64,000 bases of DNA. It comes from Phocaeicola coprocola DSM 17136 (GTDB lineage Bacteria; Bacteroidota; Bacteroidia; Bacteroidales; Bacteroidaceae). The notes under the pieces were generated by a model. It was not told where the DNA came from, did not search any database, and saw only the letters and a program-made list of their open reading frames with translations. Position numbers and translations under genes: made by a program. The stretch is from the NCBI RefSeq assembly GCF_000154845.1, contig NZ_DS981507.1:1-64000 (forward strand), written 5' to 3'. Below are positions 27,942 through 36,710 of the stretch, piece by piece; position 1 is the stretch's first letter; the number at the start of each line of letters is the position of its first letter.

Positions 27942-28931
27942 TTACTCATAAAAGTTCTTCTCGAAGGCGGAAAAGGCTCCTTTACCCCGCACACAGCGTT
28001 TCCACCATGCCGACAAGAAACCGGTTCCATAACCTGTCAACTGTATAAACGCAGCAACGACAGATAATATACCGATATACAAACTTTTATTTTGTATGGA
28101 AGAATCAACAAATATAATCAGAGCGAACAGTGCAAGCAACAAGAGTGCCCACGGACATATCAGCGAAGCAAGCAGCACCAGCACTACCCCTACCGTAAAT
28201 GCAGCAGGAAGCATGTGCACCAGTTTCAGCGATTCTGGATATTTTTTATATAAATTGATACGTGCGATACCCGAATTATGTACCTGCTTGAAGAACTTCT
28301 TCAGATCAGTGCGGCGTTTATGCCACACCCATGCTTCAGGAAACAGGCGGCAACGACATCCGGCCTTGAATATCCGGATACTGAAATCGATGTCTTCGCC
28401 GAAACGCATTTTCGAAAAACCTCCCAACTTGCGATATACATCGGCACGTACTCCCATATTGAAACTTCTGGGATAAAACTTATCCATTTTCTTTTTCCCG
28501 CCACGAATACCTCCTGTAGTAAAGAAAGAGGTCATGGCATAATTTATCGCTTTCTGTGTAGCCGAGAAAGAATCGTGTGCACGGTCTGGTCCTCCAAAAG
28601 CGTCGGCAGGCTCACGCTTCAACTCTTCGTCGACAGCAGCAAGATACCCCGGAGGTAATACACAATCCGAATCCAGAATCAACAGATATTCTCCCCGACT
28701 GCGTTCTGCTCCAAAGTTACGCGTCTGCCCCGGTCCTGAATTCGGCTTATTATAATAATGTACATCCAGCAGTGTACGGTATTTCTCTACCACATCTTCA
28801 CAGGGTACAGACGAACCATCTTCTATAACCAATACTTCAAAATCACCAAGGGTTTGCTTCGTAAGACTTTGCAGCAATTCATCCACCTCATCCGGACGGT
28901 TGTAAACGGGAACGATAAAAGAATATCTCAT
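27942..28931 (-). CDS. Family 2 glycosyltransferase, membrane-anchored
   Basis: The 329-residue protein is a GT-A family 2 glycosyltransferase. The start is FIVPVYNRPDEVDELLQSL, the nucleotide-sugar metal motif is ILDSDCVLP near residue 86, and GEDIDFSIRI is the acceptor-side motif near residue 178. Two or three hydrophobic helices lie at about 245-315, which would hold it at the inner membrane. Donor and acceptor sugars cannot be told from sequence. It leads the pair with radC. Confidence 0.85.
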   Translation of the reverse strand: MRYSFIVPVYNRPDEVDELLQSLTKQTLGDFEVLVIEDGSSVPCEDVVEKYRTLLDVHYYNKPNSGPGQTRNFGAERSRGEYLLILDSDCVLPPGYLAAVDEELKREPADAFGGPDRAHDSFSATQKAINYAMTSFFTTGGIRGGKKKMDKFYPRSFNMGVRADVYRKLGGFSKMRFGEDIDFSIRIFKAGCRCRLFPEAWVWHKRRTDLKKFFKQVHNSGIARINLYKKYPESLKLVHMLPAAFTVGVVLVLLASLICPWALLLLALFALIIFVDSSIQNKSLYIGILSVVAAFIQLTGYGTGFLSAWWKRCVRGKGAFSAFEKNFYE

Positions 28932-29289
28932 AATCTGTATTTTCGGTTTCTGTTACAAATATACGTCTTTCTTTAAAGTATATTTTAATTTATAGAAGTT
29001 TATTCAACATTTCCCATTCATTACAAGAACATCCCCAAAAAACATCAGCATATTTCATTTATCTTTTGTACAAAAAATAAAAAAACATCGAGATGTTTTC
29101 CCGATAAATTCAGCAAATAATTGACAAAGCCTCGTCATGAGTTTTTTTGTAACAAATATCTCGCTTTACGACAAGGATTTTCCTAACTCGGATACACAAA
29201 AAAAAGATTTTTTTCATTCTTTCTGTTACAAAAGATATAGCTTTACGTTTAACTTTTTGAAAACAATTCGTACGACCCGATATAAAAGC
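28932..29289. other. Intergenic region between divergent glycosyltransferase and sigma factor genes
   Basis: These 358 bases hold the minus-strand promoter box at 28956-28963. They also hold one copy of an AAAACATCAGCATATTT-type repeat near 29037-29055 and a small perfect hairpin (AAAACATC, GA, GATGTTTT) at 29082-29099. An open frame that enters from 29137 into the sigma gene is not supported as coding. The sigma promoter was not identified. Confidence 0.5.
28956..28963 (-). promoter_or_regulatory. Promoter -7 box for glycosyltransferase-radC
   Basis: The minus strand reads TATATTTG, 25 bases upstream of the glycosyltransferase start. Confidence 0.6.
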
Positions 29290-29796
29290 ATGAGTAAAGA
29301 AACACTGACATCGACTTTCACTGAACTGAGAAAAGGTTTTCTCAGGCTAGCCATGCGCTTCCTGCCGAATAAGGAAGATGCTGACGATGCTCTTCAGGAG
29401 GCTTTCTTCCGCCTGTGGAAACATGCTGACCAGATCGGTTCACGAGAAGAAGCTGAAGCGCTTACGGTAGTAACGGTAAAAAACCTGTGTATCGACACAT
29501 TACGCAGACGGAATCACCTGCCTACCGTAGAGCTGGACGAGAACCGGGATGAATCTATTTCCGATTCTACGGCTGAGAGTATGGAGAAAGAAGAGCGTTT
29601 CCGTATAGTGGAACGCATTATCGAACTCAGACTGACTCCACTCCAGCAACAGATTCTGCACATGAAAGAATACGAAGGGAAAAAATACAATGAGATAGCC
29701 GATATACTGGGCATGCAGGAACCGGCAGTACGCATGCAACTTTCGAGAGCAAGAAAAGAAATCAGAGAATGTTACCTAAAACAAATGGAACGATGA
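29290..29796 (+). CDS. ECF-type RNA polymerase sigma factor
   Basis: The 168-residue protein has sigma region 2 (EDADDALQEAFFRLWKHAD, about residues 32-50). Region 4 has the helix-turn-helix EYEGKKYNEIADILGMQEPA (about 126-145), joined by an acidic linker. This is the minimal ECF/sigma-70 form. I start at 29290 (MSKETLTSTF), as the preceding 51 codons of the open frame lack sigma homology. The next gene starts inside its stop codon (ATGA), so the partner is made with it. Confidence 0.88.
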   Translation: MSKETLTSTFTELRKGFLRLAMRFLPNKEDADDALQEAFFRLWKHADQIGSREEAEALTVVTVKNLCIDTLRRRNHLPTVELDENRDESISDSTAESMEKEERFRIVERIIELRLTPLQQQILHMKEYEGKKYNEIADILGMQEPAVRMQLSRARKEIRECYLKQMER

Positions 29797-30272
29797 AAGA
29801 ATACGAACGGACTTTTCAACAGTGGAAAGAGTTGGCAGAACGCTACTTCGAAGCAGAAACTACCGAGACCGAAGAAGAAGCGCTGGCACGCTTTCTGGCC
29901 ACTCCTGCCGCACAAGGCAAGGAGTTCGACGAACTTCGTGCCGTAATGGGATACACCGCTACCGGACGTGCCATATACCACAAGCATCGTACACATAGCG
30001 TGCGACTGAGGTATTATGCAGCAGCCGCAGCAATAACCGGCATTATCGCACTGACAGCTGCCTGGCAACTGTCGGAAAGAACGAACGTATGTGTAGCTTA
30101 TATCAATGGCGAACGTTGCACAAACAAGGAAATCGTTCTTTCGGAAGCAATGAAATCAATAGAAAAAGTAAAGCATGCTTCACCGCAGGAAACAGTACAA
30201 GAGCAACTGTCTGATATATTCCAGACACTCGAGGCAGGCGAATCCGTATCAGTTGACAATCAAAAAGAATGA
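29793..30272 (+). CDS. Single-pass membrane protein coupled to the ECF sigma factor, candidate anti-sigma factor
   Basis: The 159-residue protein starts in the ATGA overlap with the sigma gene. Residues 1-75 are acidic and cytoplasmic in character. A transmembrane helix runs from about 77 to 95 (YYAAAAAITGIIALTAAWQL), and a short polar tail follows. The topology and coupling fit a membrane-bound anti-sigma factor, but it lacks the FecR domain usual in Bacteroides and no zinc motif is visible. The assignment rests on context. Confidence 0.6.
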   Translation: MKEYERTFQQWKELAERYFEAETTETEEEALARFLATPAAQGKEFDELRAVMGYTATGRAIYHKHRTHSVRLRYYAAAAAITGIIALTAAWQLSERTNVCVAYINGERCTNKEIVLSEAMKSIEKVKHASPQETVQEQLSDIFQTLEAGESVSVDNQKE

Positions 30273-30727
30273 AATATATGATAAGACGATGGATTATACT
30301 AGGAATAACCATGCTGGCTGTGCTACCTCTATGGGCACAGAAAGGCATGCATGTGGAAGCCTTGTTCGACAGCCGTTTCAAGCAGGATAAGCGGGCGGTA
30401 GAAGTTCTTATCAAAGGGAAGGAACTGAAAAAATATCATCTGACCCTTTTCCGCAGCCTGACAGTAACCGACGCTCCGACACTATCCAAAGAAATAGAGG
30501 CACTCGTCAGTCAGGATGCAGAAACAGCTGTCGATAAGGAGGTAGGGAAAGTTGGCACACGGCTATATTACGGTTTTTTCTGCTTTCCACCCAAAAACGA
30601 AAGTTACCGCTACTTGTTTTACCGGAACACTTCGGTAGTTCCTAACAGCAACAAGAAGCCGGAAGTAACTGTTGTATATATGGAAGGACAGGTAACACTG
30701 GAAGAGTTGAAACAGATGTTCAAATAA
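30269..30727 (+). CDS. Secreted protein of the ECF sigma operon, unrecognised family
   Basis: The 152-residue protein has an N-terminal signal peptide ending near LWAQ (residue 23). The mature part has many charged residues and RLYYGFFCFPP in the middle. It overlaps the preceding membrane protein gene by 4 bases. The position after a sigma/anti-sigma pair resembles loci with small DUF4252-type periplasmic proteins, but I cannot confirm that family here. Confidence 0.6.
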   Translation: MKYMIRRWIILGITMLAVLPLWAQKGMHVEALFDSRFKQDKRAVEVLIKGKELKKYHLTLFRSLTVTDAPTLSKEIEALVSQDAETAVDKEVGKVGTRLYYGFFCFPPKNESYRYLFYRNTSVVPNSNKKPEVTVVYMEGQVTLEELKQMFK

Positions 30728-30752
30728 GATAAAAACAAAACACTATAAAGAT

Positions 30753-31640
30753 ATGAAAAAAATGATTTTGCTTGTAGCGACACTGCTGGTTGCAGCAAGC
30801 GGATACGCCGAAAGTAAAGATTCATTAAAGGTTGAGAATGTAATGAGTGTAGAAAATCCAGAACGGGTAACAATTACAGAATCGGACAACCGTCTTATGG
30901 TAGAAATCGACGGAAAGAAAGACAATCCAAGTTTCCGTTATGTCCGCGAAGTAGAAATATCGCCTTCGGATGTTTCGGTCACCAAAGAACGTAGTGGCAA
31001 CTGGGATTTTAATATTCCATTCAGGAAACGGACACCGGAACAAAGACATAAAAGAAACGAATTTGTAGTCAAAGACTTCAAAATAGGACTTTCTACCGTG
31101 CAAGGAGCCCCCGACAACATGGATGTAAGCATGGGCTCATCGTGGGAAATTACAACTCCAACATTCGGCTGGGCTTATTATCCCTGGAATACGGAAACCT
31201 CTCTTTCCATCGGACTGGCATGCAGCTGGCGCAATTACCGGATGACCGGCAAACATCGCTTCGTAAAAGATGCTGGAACAGATATGTATATCGACAGCTA
31301 TCCCGAGGGAGCTGATATTCAGTTTTCACGTATTAAGGTATTCAGCTGGGCAGTACCAGTCATGTTTACTCATGAAACAAGAAACAAGTTCAGTTTCAGC
31401 CTGGGCGCAATCGTTAATTTCAATACGCATGCCAGTCTGAAGACACGGTACAAACTGGACGGCCAAGAATACAAACTGACAGACAACAATATCCACCAGA
31501 CTCCGGTGACCGTTGATCTTCAAGCCTCTATCGGCTACAAGAGTGTAGGATTCTATGTAAAATACAGCCCGTGCAAGGTACTCGATACGGCATACGGTCC
31601 CGAGTTTACAGCACTATCTGTAGGGCTTGTTCTGTTCTGA
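30753..31640 (+). CDS. Probable outer-membrane beta-barrel protein of the ECF sigma operon
   Basis: The 295-residue protein has a signal peptide (about 1-19, ending SGYAE). An N-terminal domain of about 80 residues follows, then alternating hydrophobic/polar strands. It ends FTALSVGLVLF, with the C-terminal Phe typical of barrel proteins. I do not recognise a specific family. It lies 25 bases after the secreted protein gene and closes the four-gene unit before a bidirectional terminator. Confidence 0.6.
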   Translation: MKKMILLVATLLVAASGYAESKDSLKVENVMSVENPERVTITESDNRLMVEIDGKKDNPSFRYVREVEISPSDVSVTKERSGNWDFNIPFRKRTPEQRHKRNEFVVKDFKIGLSTVQGAPDNMDVSMGSSWEITTPTFGWAYYPWNTETSLSIGLACSWRNYRMTGKHRFVKDAGTDMYIDSYPEGADIQFSRIKVFSWAVPVMFTHETRNKFSFSLGAIVNFNTHASLKTRYKLDGQEYKLTDNNIHQTPVTVDLQASIGYKSVGFYVKYSPCKVLDTAYGPEFTALSVGLVLF

Positions 31641-31656
31641 CAACTAATGACAAACG

Positions 31657-31691
31657 AAAAGCCATTCCCGCAACATGCAGGAATGGCTTTT
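31657..31691. terminator. Bidirectional terminator between the sigma operon and efp
   Basis: AAAAGCCATTCC (31657-31668) and its complement (31680-31691) form a perfect 12-bp stem with an 11-base loop between convergent genes. Confidence 0.85.
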
Positions 31692-31727
31692 GAGTTTATA
31701 TACCTTATTATATATAACTCCGATAGA

Positions 31728-32294
31728 TTATGCTTTTACACGACCTACGTAAGAACCATCGCGAGTATCAACTTCGATGATTTCGTCCTGATTGATGAAC
31801 AAAGGCACACGTACAGTAGCACCAGTTTCAACAGTTGCAGGTTTAGTAGCATTTGTAGCAGTATCACCTTTCAGTCCCGGTTCTGTATAAGTAACCTTCA
31901 ACTGAACCTTAACCGGCAACTCAGCGAACAAGATAGTTTCAGTAGAAGCATCAGAAACAACGTCTACAACCATTTCTTCTTTCAAGAAGTCAACACCTTC
32001 AATCAAATCGTGAGCGATAGGCACTTGTTCGTAAGTTTCCTGATTCATGAAGATATAATCTTCACCTTCTTTATACAAGAACTGGTACGGACGACGTTCT
32101 ACACGTACATCTTCCAGTTTTTCACCAATGTTGAAACGGCGTTCCAATACATAACCGTCTACAACATCTTTCAGTTTTGTACGCATGAAAGTGTTTCCTT
32201 TACCCGGTTTTACATGCAAAAAGTCGATACAGAAATACAACTTTCCATCCATACGGATAGCTGTTCCGATCTTAATGTCTTGAGCATTAATCAT
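31728..32294 (-). CDS. efp: Elongation factor P
   Basis: EF-P binds the ribosome beside the P-site tRNA and relieves stalling at polyproline stretches. The 188-residue protein has three beta domains. The domain I tip is HVKPGKGNTF near residues 28-37, where the Lys of PGKG is the usual modification site. The C-terminal signature IDTRDGSYVGR appears as VDTRDGSYVGRV. DnaG here has a six-proline run and TonB a proline-rich linker, both plausible clients. The promoter box is 55 bases upstream. Confidence 0.95.
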   Translation of the reverse strand: MINAQDIKIGTAIRMDGKLYFCIDFLHVKPGKGNTFMRTKLKDVVDGYVLERRFNIGEKLEDVRVERRPYQFLYKEGEDYIFMNQETYEQVPIAHDLIEGVDFLKEEMVVDVVSDASTETILFAELPVKVQLKVTYTEPGLKGDTATNATKPATVETGATVRVPLFINQDEIIEVDTRDGSYVGRVKA

Positions 32295-32348
32295 AACTAA
32301 ATCCTTTTATTATATGTTATTATTGATTGTTGCGTAATAAATCCGCCA

Positions 32349-32356
32349 CAAAATTA
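32349..32356 (-). promoter_or_regulatory. efp promoter -7 box
   Basis: The minus strand reads TAATTTTG, a match to TAnnTTTG. It is divergent from the rpmH promoter about 80 bases away. Confidence 0.65.
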
Positions 32357-32430
32357 ATCTAAATCATGAAAAAACACAAAAAGATTTGTCTAAAAATGAC
32401 TTAGCTATTGGTTTATTTAAAAAAAGTCAC

Positions 32431-32438
32431 TAATTTTG
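32431..32438 (+). promoter_or_regulatory. rpmH promoter -7 box
   Basis: TAATTTTG matches the consensus. A TTGG at 32408-32411, about 20 bases upstream, fits the -33 element. Confidence 0.7.
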
Positions 32439-32482
32439 CAGCCCGAACGCATAGAATAATAACATAAATAGTATATACGAAA

Positions 32483-32644
32483 ATGAAAAGAACTTACCAA
32501 CCCTCTAACAGAAAGAGAAGAAACAAACACGGTTTCCGCGAAAGAATGGCTACTGCAAACGGTCGCCGAGTATTGGCTGCACGTCGTGCTAAAGGTCGTA
32601 AAAAATTGACTGTATCAGACGAATACAACGGCGTTAAAGCATAA
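32483..32644 (+). CDS. rpmH: 50S ribosomal protein L34
   Basis: This small basic protein of 53 residues reads [20 protein letters not shown] at its start. That is the invariant L34 signature, and it continues with [18 protein letters not shown]. It is part of the large ribosomal subunit near the exit tunnel. It is slightly longer than the usual 44-47 residues because of a C-terminal tail, as in other Bacteroidota. It has its own promoter and terminator. The dnaA/rnpA neighbourhood common elsewhere is absent. Confidence 0.96.
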   Translation: MKRTYQPSNRKRRNKHGFRERMATANGRRVLAARRAKGRKKLTVSDEYNGVKA

Positions 32645-32671
32645 GTACGTTAGACAGAAAGAATTAAGAAG

Positions 32672-32711
32672 GCCGCAAAATGCTGAGATAGCGTTTTGCG
32701 GCTTTTCTTTT
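32672..32711 (+). terminator. Terminator after rpmH
   Basis: GCCGCAAAA (32672-32680) and TTTTGCGGC (32694-32702) form a 9-bp stem, followed by TTTTCTTTT. Confidence 0.85.
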
Positions 32712-32740
32712 CTCAACGCAACTAGGAAAAGAAAAAATTG

Positions 32741-32748
32741 TATCTTTG
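32741..32748 (+). promoter_or_regulatory. Promoter -7 box for the PASTA protein operon
   Basis: TATCTTTG lies 25 bases upstream of the PASTA protein start and just after the rpmH terminator. Confidence 0.7.
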
Positions 32749-32772
32749 CAGAAATTATATAGATAAAAAGTT

Positions 32773-33423
32773 ATGGTAACACTGAAAAACTTCTTTTCAT
32801 TCAAAAATAACCGTTTTTTCTGGCTCAATATCATTGCAATGATTATCGTCATTGTAGTTGCCGTATTTGGAACTCTCTGGGGACTTGATCTTTATACACA
32901 CCACGGAGAATCGTATGTAGTGCCTAATGTAAAGAATAAGAATTTAGATCAGGCACAGCTGTTGTTGAACCAACAGTTCATGCAGGGAATCGTTATCGAC
33001 TCCAATTATGTAAAAGAACTGCCTGCCGGAATTGTACTCGACCAAGCTCCGGCCGGTGGCCTGAGAGTCAAGAAAGGAAGAACCATCTATCTGACAACTA
33101 ACACAAACGAAGTTCCCAAAATTAAGATACCAGACGTAATAGACAACAGCTCCATGCGCCAGGCAGCTGCCAAGCTGAAAGCAATGGGTTTCAAGCTGAC
33201 CGAACCAGAAATGGTTGCCGGTGAGCAGGACTGGGTGTATGGTATCAAGTATAGAGGAAGAGCCTTGAAAGCTGGCGACAAAGTGCCAAGTGAAGCTCTG
33301 CTTACACTATGTATCGGAAGTACTCAGATGCGTGATTCATTAAGTATGGATTCGCTGAACATGCAGATAGAAATGAACTCTTCTGAAGACGAAGCTCCTA
33401 CCGTAGATGATTCTTGGTTCTAA
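32773..33423 (+). CDS. PASTA-domain membrane protein
   Basis: The 216-residue protein has a short cytoplasmic tail, a transmembrane helix at about 16-38, and two or three extracytoplasmic PASTA repeats. YVVPNVKNKNLDQAQLLLNQ is the start of the first repeat. PASTA domains bind muropeptides or beta-lactams in Firmicutes kinases and penicillin-binding proteins. Here no kinase domain is attached. It leads an operon with rluD and ddl, so a cell-wall role is plausible. Confidence 0.85.
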   Translation: MVTLKNFFSFKNNRFFWLNIIAMIIVIVVAVFGTLWGLDLYTHHGESYVVPNVKNKNLDQAQLLLNQQFMQGIVIDSNYVKELPAGIVLDQAPAGGLRVKKGRTIYLTTNTNEVPKIKIPDVIDNSSMRQAAAKLKAMGFKLTEPEMVAGEQDWVYGIKYRGRALKAGDKVPSEALLTLCIGSTQMRDSLSMDSLNMQIEMNSSEDEAPTVDDSWF

Positions 33424-33450
33424 GTAAAGATTTAAAAGCTCAAGAAATAA

Positions 33451-34518
33451 ATGGCAGAAGACTATATAAACGAACTGGACGACTCACTGGACGATATAGA
33501 GCCGGTAGAACGTACCTCCGAATTATACGAACATTTCCGAGTTGTAGTAGATAAAGGACAGACACCGGTACGTATCGACAAATATTTGTTCGAACGCATT
33601 GTCAATGCATCCCGCAACCGCATTCAGACAGCTGCAGATGCAGGCTTTGTGATGGCAAACGGAAAACCGGTAAAAAGCAGCTATAAGGTAAAACCGCTTG
33701 ATGTGCTGACTGTCATGATGGATCGTCCGCGCTACGAGAACGACATTATCCCGGAAGATATCCCGCTGGACATTGTATACGAAGACAATGACCTGATGGT
33801 TATCAATAAACCTGCCGGTCTGGTTGTTCATCCGGGGTGTGGAAACTATCACGGTACATTGGTTAATGCCATTGCCTGGCATTTGCGTGATGTCCCCTCT
33901 TATGACCCCAACGACCCGCAGGTAGGACTGGTTCACCGTATCGACAAAGATACTTCGGGCCTTCTGGTAGTAGCCAAGACTCCGGATGCCAAAACCAGTC
34001 TGGGCATGCAGTTCTACAATAAAACGACCAAACGTGAATATAATGCCCTGGTATGGGGAATCGTAGAAGAAGATGAAGGTACAATTACCGGAAACATCGG
34101 ACGTAACCCCAAAGACCGTATGCAAATGGCTGTCATGAGCGATCCGACTCAGGGAAAACATGCAGTTACGCACTATCAGGTACTGGAACGTCTGGGATAT
34201 GTCACACTTGTGAAATGTGTACTCGAAACCGGACGTACCCACCAGATCCGTGTACACATGAAGCACATCGGACATGTATTGTTCAACGACGAACGTTACG
34301 GTGGCCATGAGATTCTGAAAGGCACTCATTTCAGCAAATACAAACAATTCGTAAACAACTGCTTCGACATTTGTCCTCGTCAGGCACTTCATGCCAAGAC
34401 ACTGGGATTTGTTCACCCACGCACAGGCAAAGAGATGTTTTTCACCTCCGAACTTCCTGAAGACATGACTCGTCTGCTGGATAAATGGAGAACTTATATA
34501 AGTAACAGAGAAGAATAA
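33451..34518 (+). CDS. rluD: RluA/RluD-family rRNA pseudouridine synthase
   Basis: The 355-residue enzyme converts specific uridines to pseudouridine, probably in 23S rRNA helix 69. It has an N-terminal S4 RNA-binding domain (RIDKYLFERI near residue 42). The catalytic motif is HRIDKDTSGLLVVAKT near residue 160, with the Asp nucleophile. The usual GRTHQIRVHMKHIGH follows. The exact target site is inferred from family likeness to RluD. It ends 10 bases before ddl. Confidence 0.88.
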   Translation: MAEDYINELDDSLDDIEPVERTSELYEHFRVVVDKGQTPVRIDKYLFERIVNASRNRIQTAADAGFVMANGKPVKSSYKVKPLDVLTVMMDRPRYENDIIPEDIPLDIVYEDNDLMVINKPAGLVVHPGCGNYHGTLVNAIAWHLRDVPSYDPNDPQVGLVHRIDKDTSGLLVVAKTPDAKTSLGMQFYNKTTKREYNALVWGIVEEDEGTITGNIGRNPKDRMQMAVMSDPTQGKHAVTHYQVLERLGYVTLVKCVLETGRTHQIRVHMKHIGHVLFNDERYGGHEILKGTHFSKYKQFVNNCFDICPRQALHAKTLGFVHPRTGKEMFFTSELPEDMTRLLDKWRTYISNREE

Positions 34519-34528
34519 CAAGCAAATT

Positions 34529-35509
34529 ATGAAACGCATTATCGCTATTGTAGCCGGAGGTGACTCTTCGGAACATGATGTCTCCATGCGCAGTGCAGAA
34601 GGCATATACTCTTTTATCGACAAAGATAAGTACACCTTATATATAGTAGAACTTACCAAAGAGAAATGGGAAGCACTGTTGCCCGACGGAAGCCGTGCAC
34701 AGATTGACAGGAATGATTTCAGCTTCAGTCACGACGGTCAGAAGGTAAAACCTGACTTTGCATACATTACTATCCACGGTACTCCGGGAGAGAACGGTAT
34801 CCTCCAAGGTTATTTCGAACTGCTAGGCATCCCCTACTCTACGTGCGACGTACTGGTATCGGCCATGACATTCAGTAAATTTACCCTCAATCAGTATCTG
34901 AAAGGATTTGGTGTACGCGTAGCTGAATCTATGCTGGTAAATAAACATCATGGAATAAGTAATGAAGATGTTATCGAAAAAATTGGTTTGCCTTGCTTCA
35001 TCAAACCTAACGCAAGTGGCTCCAGCTTTGGAGTGACCAAAGTAAAAACAGCCGAACAGATACAGCCTGCTTTGGAAAAGGCTTTTGCCGAATCGGACGA
35101 CGTCATGATAGAGGCTTTCATGGACGGTATCGAACTTGCCAACGGATGTTATAAGACAAAAGATAAATCGGTAGTATTCCCTATTACTGAAGTGGTAAGC
35201 AAAAATGAGTTTTTCGATTACAATGCCAAATACAACGGTGAAGTTACAGAAATAACTCCGGCACGTCTTAGTCCTGAACTGACTGACCGTGTACAAAAAC
35301 TGACTTCGGCAGTCTACGATATTCTGGGTTGCAAAGGTATCGTACGCGTGGATTACATTATCACGGAAGGAGAAAAAATCAACATGCTGGAAATCAATAC
35401 AACTCCTGGAATGACAGCAACCAGCTTCATCCCTCAGCAGGTTCGTGCAGCAGGTATCGATATCAAAGAGGTTATGACAGATATTATCGAAGATTCGTTT
35501 CAGAAATAA
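34529..35509 (+). CDS. ddl: D-alanine--D-alanine ligase
   Basis: Ddl makes the D-Ala-D-Ala dipeptide that MurF (15 kb in this window) adds to the peptidoglycan precursor. The 326-residue ATP-grasp protein starts AIVAGGDSSEHDVSMRSAE. Its other visible motifs are HGTPGENGILQG near residue 84, KPNASGSSFGV near residue 157, and the C-terminal MLEINTTPGMT with the metal-binding Glu and Asn. It lies in the PASTA-rluD-ddl run. Confidence 0.95.
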   Translation: MKRIIAIVAGGDSSEHDVSMRSAEGIYSFIDKDKYTLYIVELTKEKWEALLPDGSRAQIDRNDFSFSHDGQKVKPDFAYITIHGTPGENGILQGYFELLGIPYSTCDVLVSAMTFSKFTLNQYLKGFGVRVAESMLVNKHHGISNEDVIEKIGLPCFIKPNASGSSFGVTKVKTAEQIQPALEKAFAESDDVMIEAFMDGIELANGCYKTKDKSVVFPITEVVSKNEFFDYNAKYNGEVTEITPARLSPELTDRVQKLTSAVYDILGCKGIVRVDYIITEGEKINMLEINTTPGMTATSFIPQQVRAAGIDIKEVMTDIIEDSFQK

Positions 35510-35555
35510 CGAGAAATTACGTATATTTGAATTGTGACTGAAAAAATAAGAAAAC

Positions 35556-36710
35556 ATGAACATACCTGCCGAATTTGACGACATTCGTCCCTATTCACCC
35601 GAAGAACTTCCACTAGTATTCGAGGAATTGCTAGCCGACCCCTCGTTCCAGGCAGTGCTCACCAATGTCATTCCCGGTATTCCTATCGAGATGCTTGCCG
35701 CACAGCTGCACCGGTGCAAGACTAACCTGGATGTACAGAAGACATTTTTCTACAGCTTGCTTCACGGAATCATAGATAAGCACAGCGACGGATTTGACAT
35801 GGATACATCATCATTGGATGACAAGCACAGAAATTATACGTTCATTTCAAACCATCGTGATATCGTACTCGATCCTGGTTTCTTGTCTGTCGGGCTAATA
35901 GATAATAATTTCCCTACAACAGTGGAAATTGCTATCGGAGACAACCTGCTGATTTATCCATGGATCAAGAAGCTGGTGCGCGTAAATAAGTCATTCATTG
36001 TGCAACGTGCCTTATCGATGCGTCAGATGCTGGAATCATCGGCCCGAATGTCACGCTATATTCATTTTGCTGTGACTGAAAAAAAGGAGAACGTATGGAT
36101 TGCACAGCGGGAAGGAAGAGCTAAAGATTCCAACGACCGCACACAAGACAGCGTACTGAAAATGATTGCCATGGCAGGTGAGGGAAATATCATAGACAGA
36201 CTGAAAGAACTGAATATCGTTCCTACCAGTCTATCTTATGAATACGATCCGTGTGACTATCTGAAAGCCCAGGAAATGCAGCAGAAACGAGACATTGAAG
36301 GCTTCAAGAAAAGTCAGCAAGACGACTTGAACAATATGCAGACCGGTATATTCGGCTATAAAGGTAAAGTACACTTCCAGACAGGTCCTTGTATCAACGA
36401 TGAGCTGGAAGCTTTACGCGGATTGCCTAAAACAGAAGTCTTCTCAAAAATATCTGAACTAATCGACCTGCATATTCACCGTAATTACCGGATATACCCG
36501 GGAAATTATGTGGCCTGTGATTTGCTGGAAGGAAAAAATACTTTTGCCGGTCAATATACGGAAGAGGATAAGGTCCGCTTCGAAACTTACTTGCAGAAAA
36601 AATTGGATATGATTCAGTTACCTGACAAGGATGAAGCCTTCCTGCGCCGTTGCATGCTGACTATGTATGCCAACCCGGCACTCAACCATCAGAAAGCTCT
36701 GAAAGTATGA
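35556..36710 (+). CDS. 1-acyl-glycerol-3-phosphate acyltransferase-like protein
   Basis: The 384-residue protein has a PlsC-type acyltransferase core. FISNHRDIVLDPGFLS near residues 98-113 carries the H-x4-D catalytic motif. There is no transmembrane helix of note. Large PlsC-like proteins of this kind are common in Bacteroidota, where the acceptor is often unknown. It begins 46 bases after ddl, and its stop overlaps the next start (ATGA). Confidence 0.75.
   Translation: MNIPAEFDDIRPYSPEELPLVFEELLADPSFQAVLTNVIPGIPIEMLAAQLHRCKTNLDVQKTFFYSLLHGIIDKHSDGFDMDTSSLDDKHRNYTFISNHRDIVLDPGFLSVGLIDNNFPTTVEIAIGDNLLIYPWIKKLVRVNKSFIVQRALSMRQMLESSARMSRYIHFAVTEKKENVWIAQREGRAKDSNDRTQDSVLKMIAMAGEGNIIDRLKELNIVPTSLSYEYDPCDYLKAQEMQQKRDIEGFKKSQQDDLNNMQTGIFGYKGKVHFQTGPCINDELEALRGLPKTEVFSKISELIDLHIHRNYRIYPGNYVACDLLEGKNTFAGQYTEEDKVRFETYLQKKLDMIQLPDKDEAFLRRCMLTMYANPALNHQKALKV

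Noticed and set aside
29137-29289. N-terminal extension of the sigma factor
   Set aside because: The added 51 residues are Phe/Lys/Ser-rich without sigma features. The start MSKETLTSTF fits the usual ECF length.
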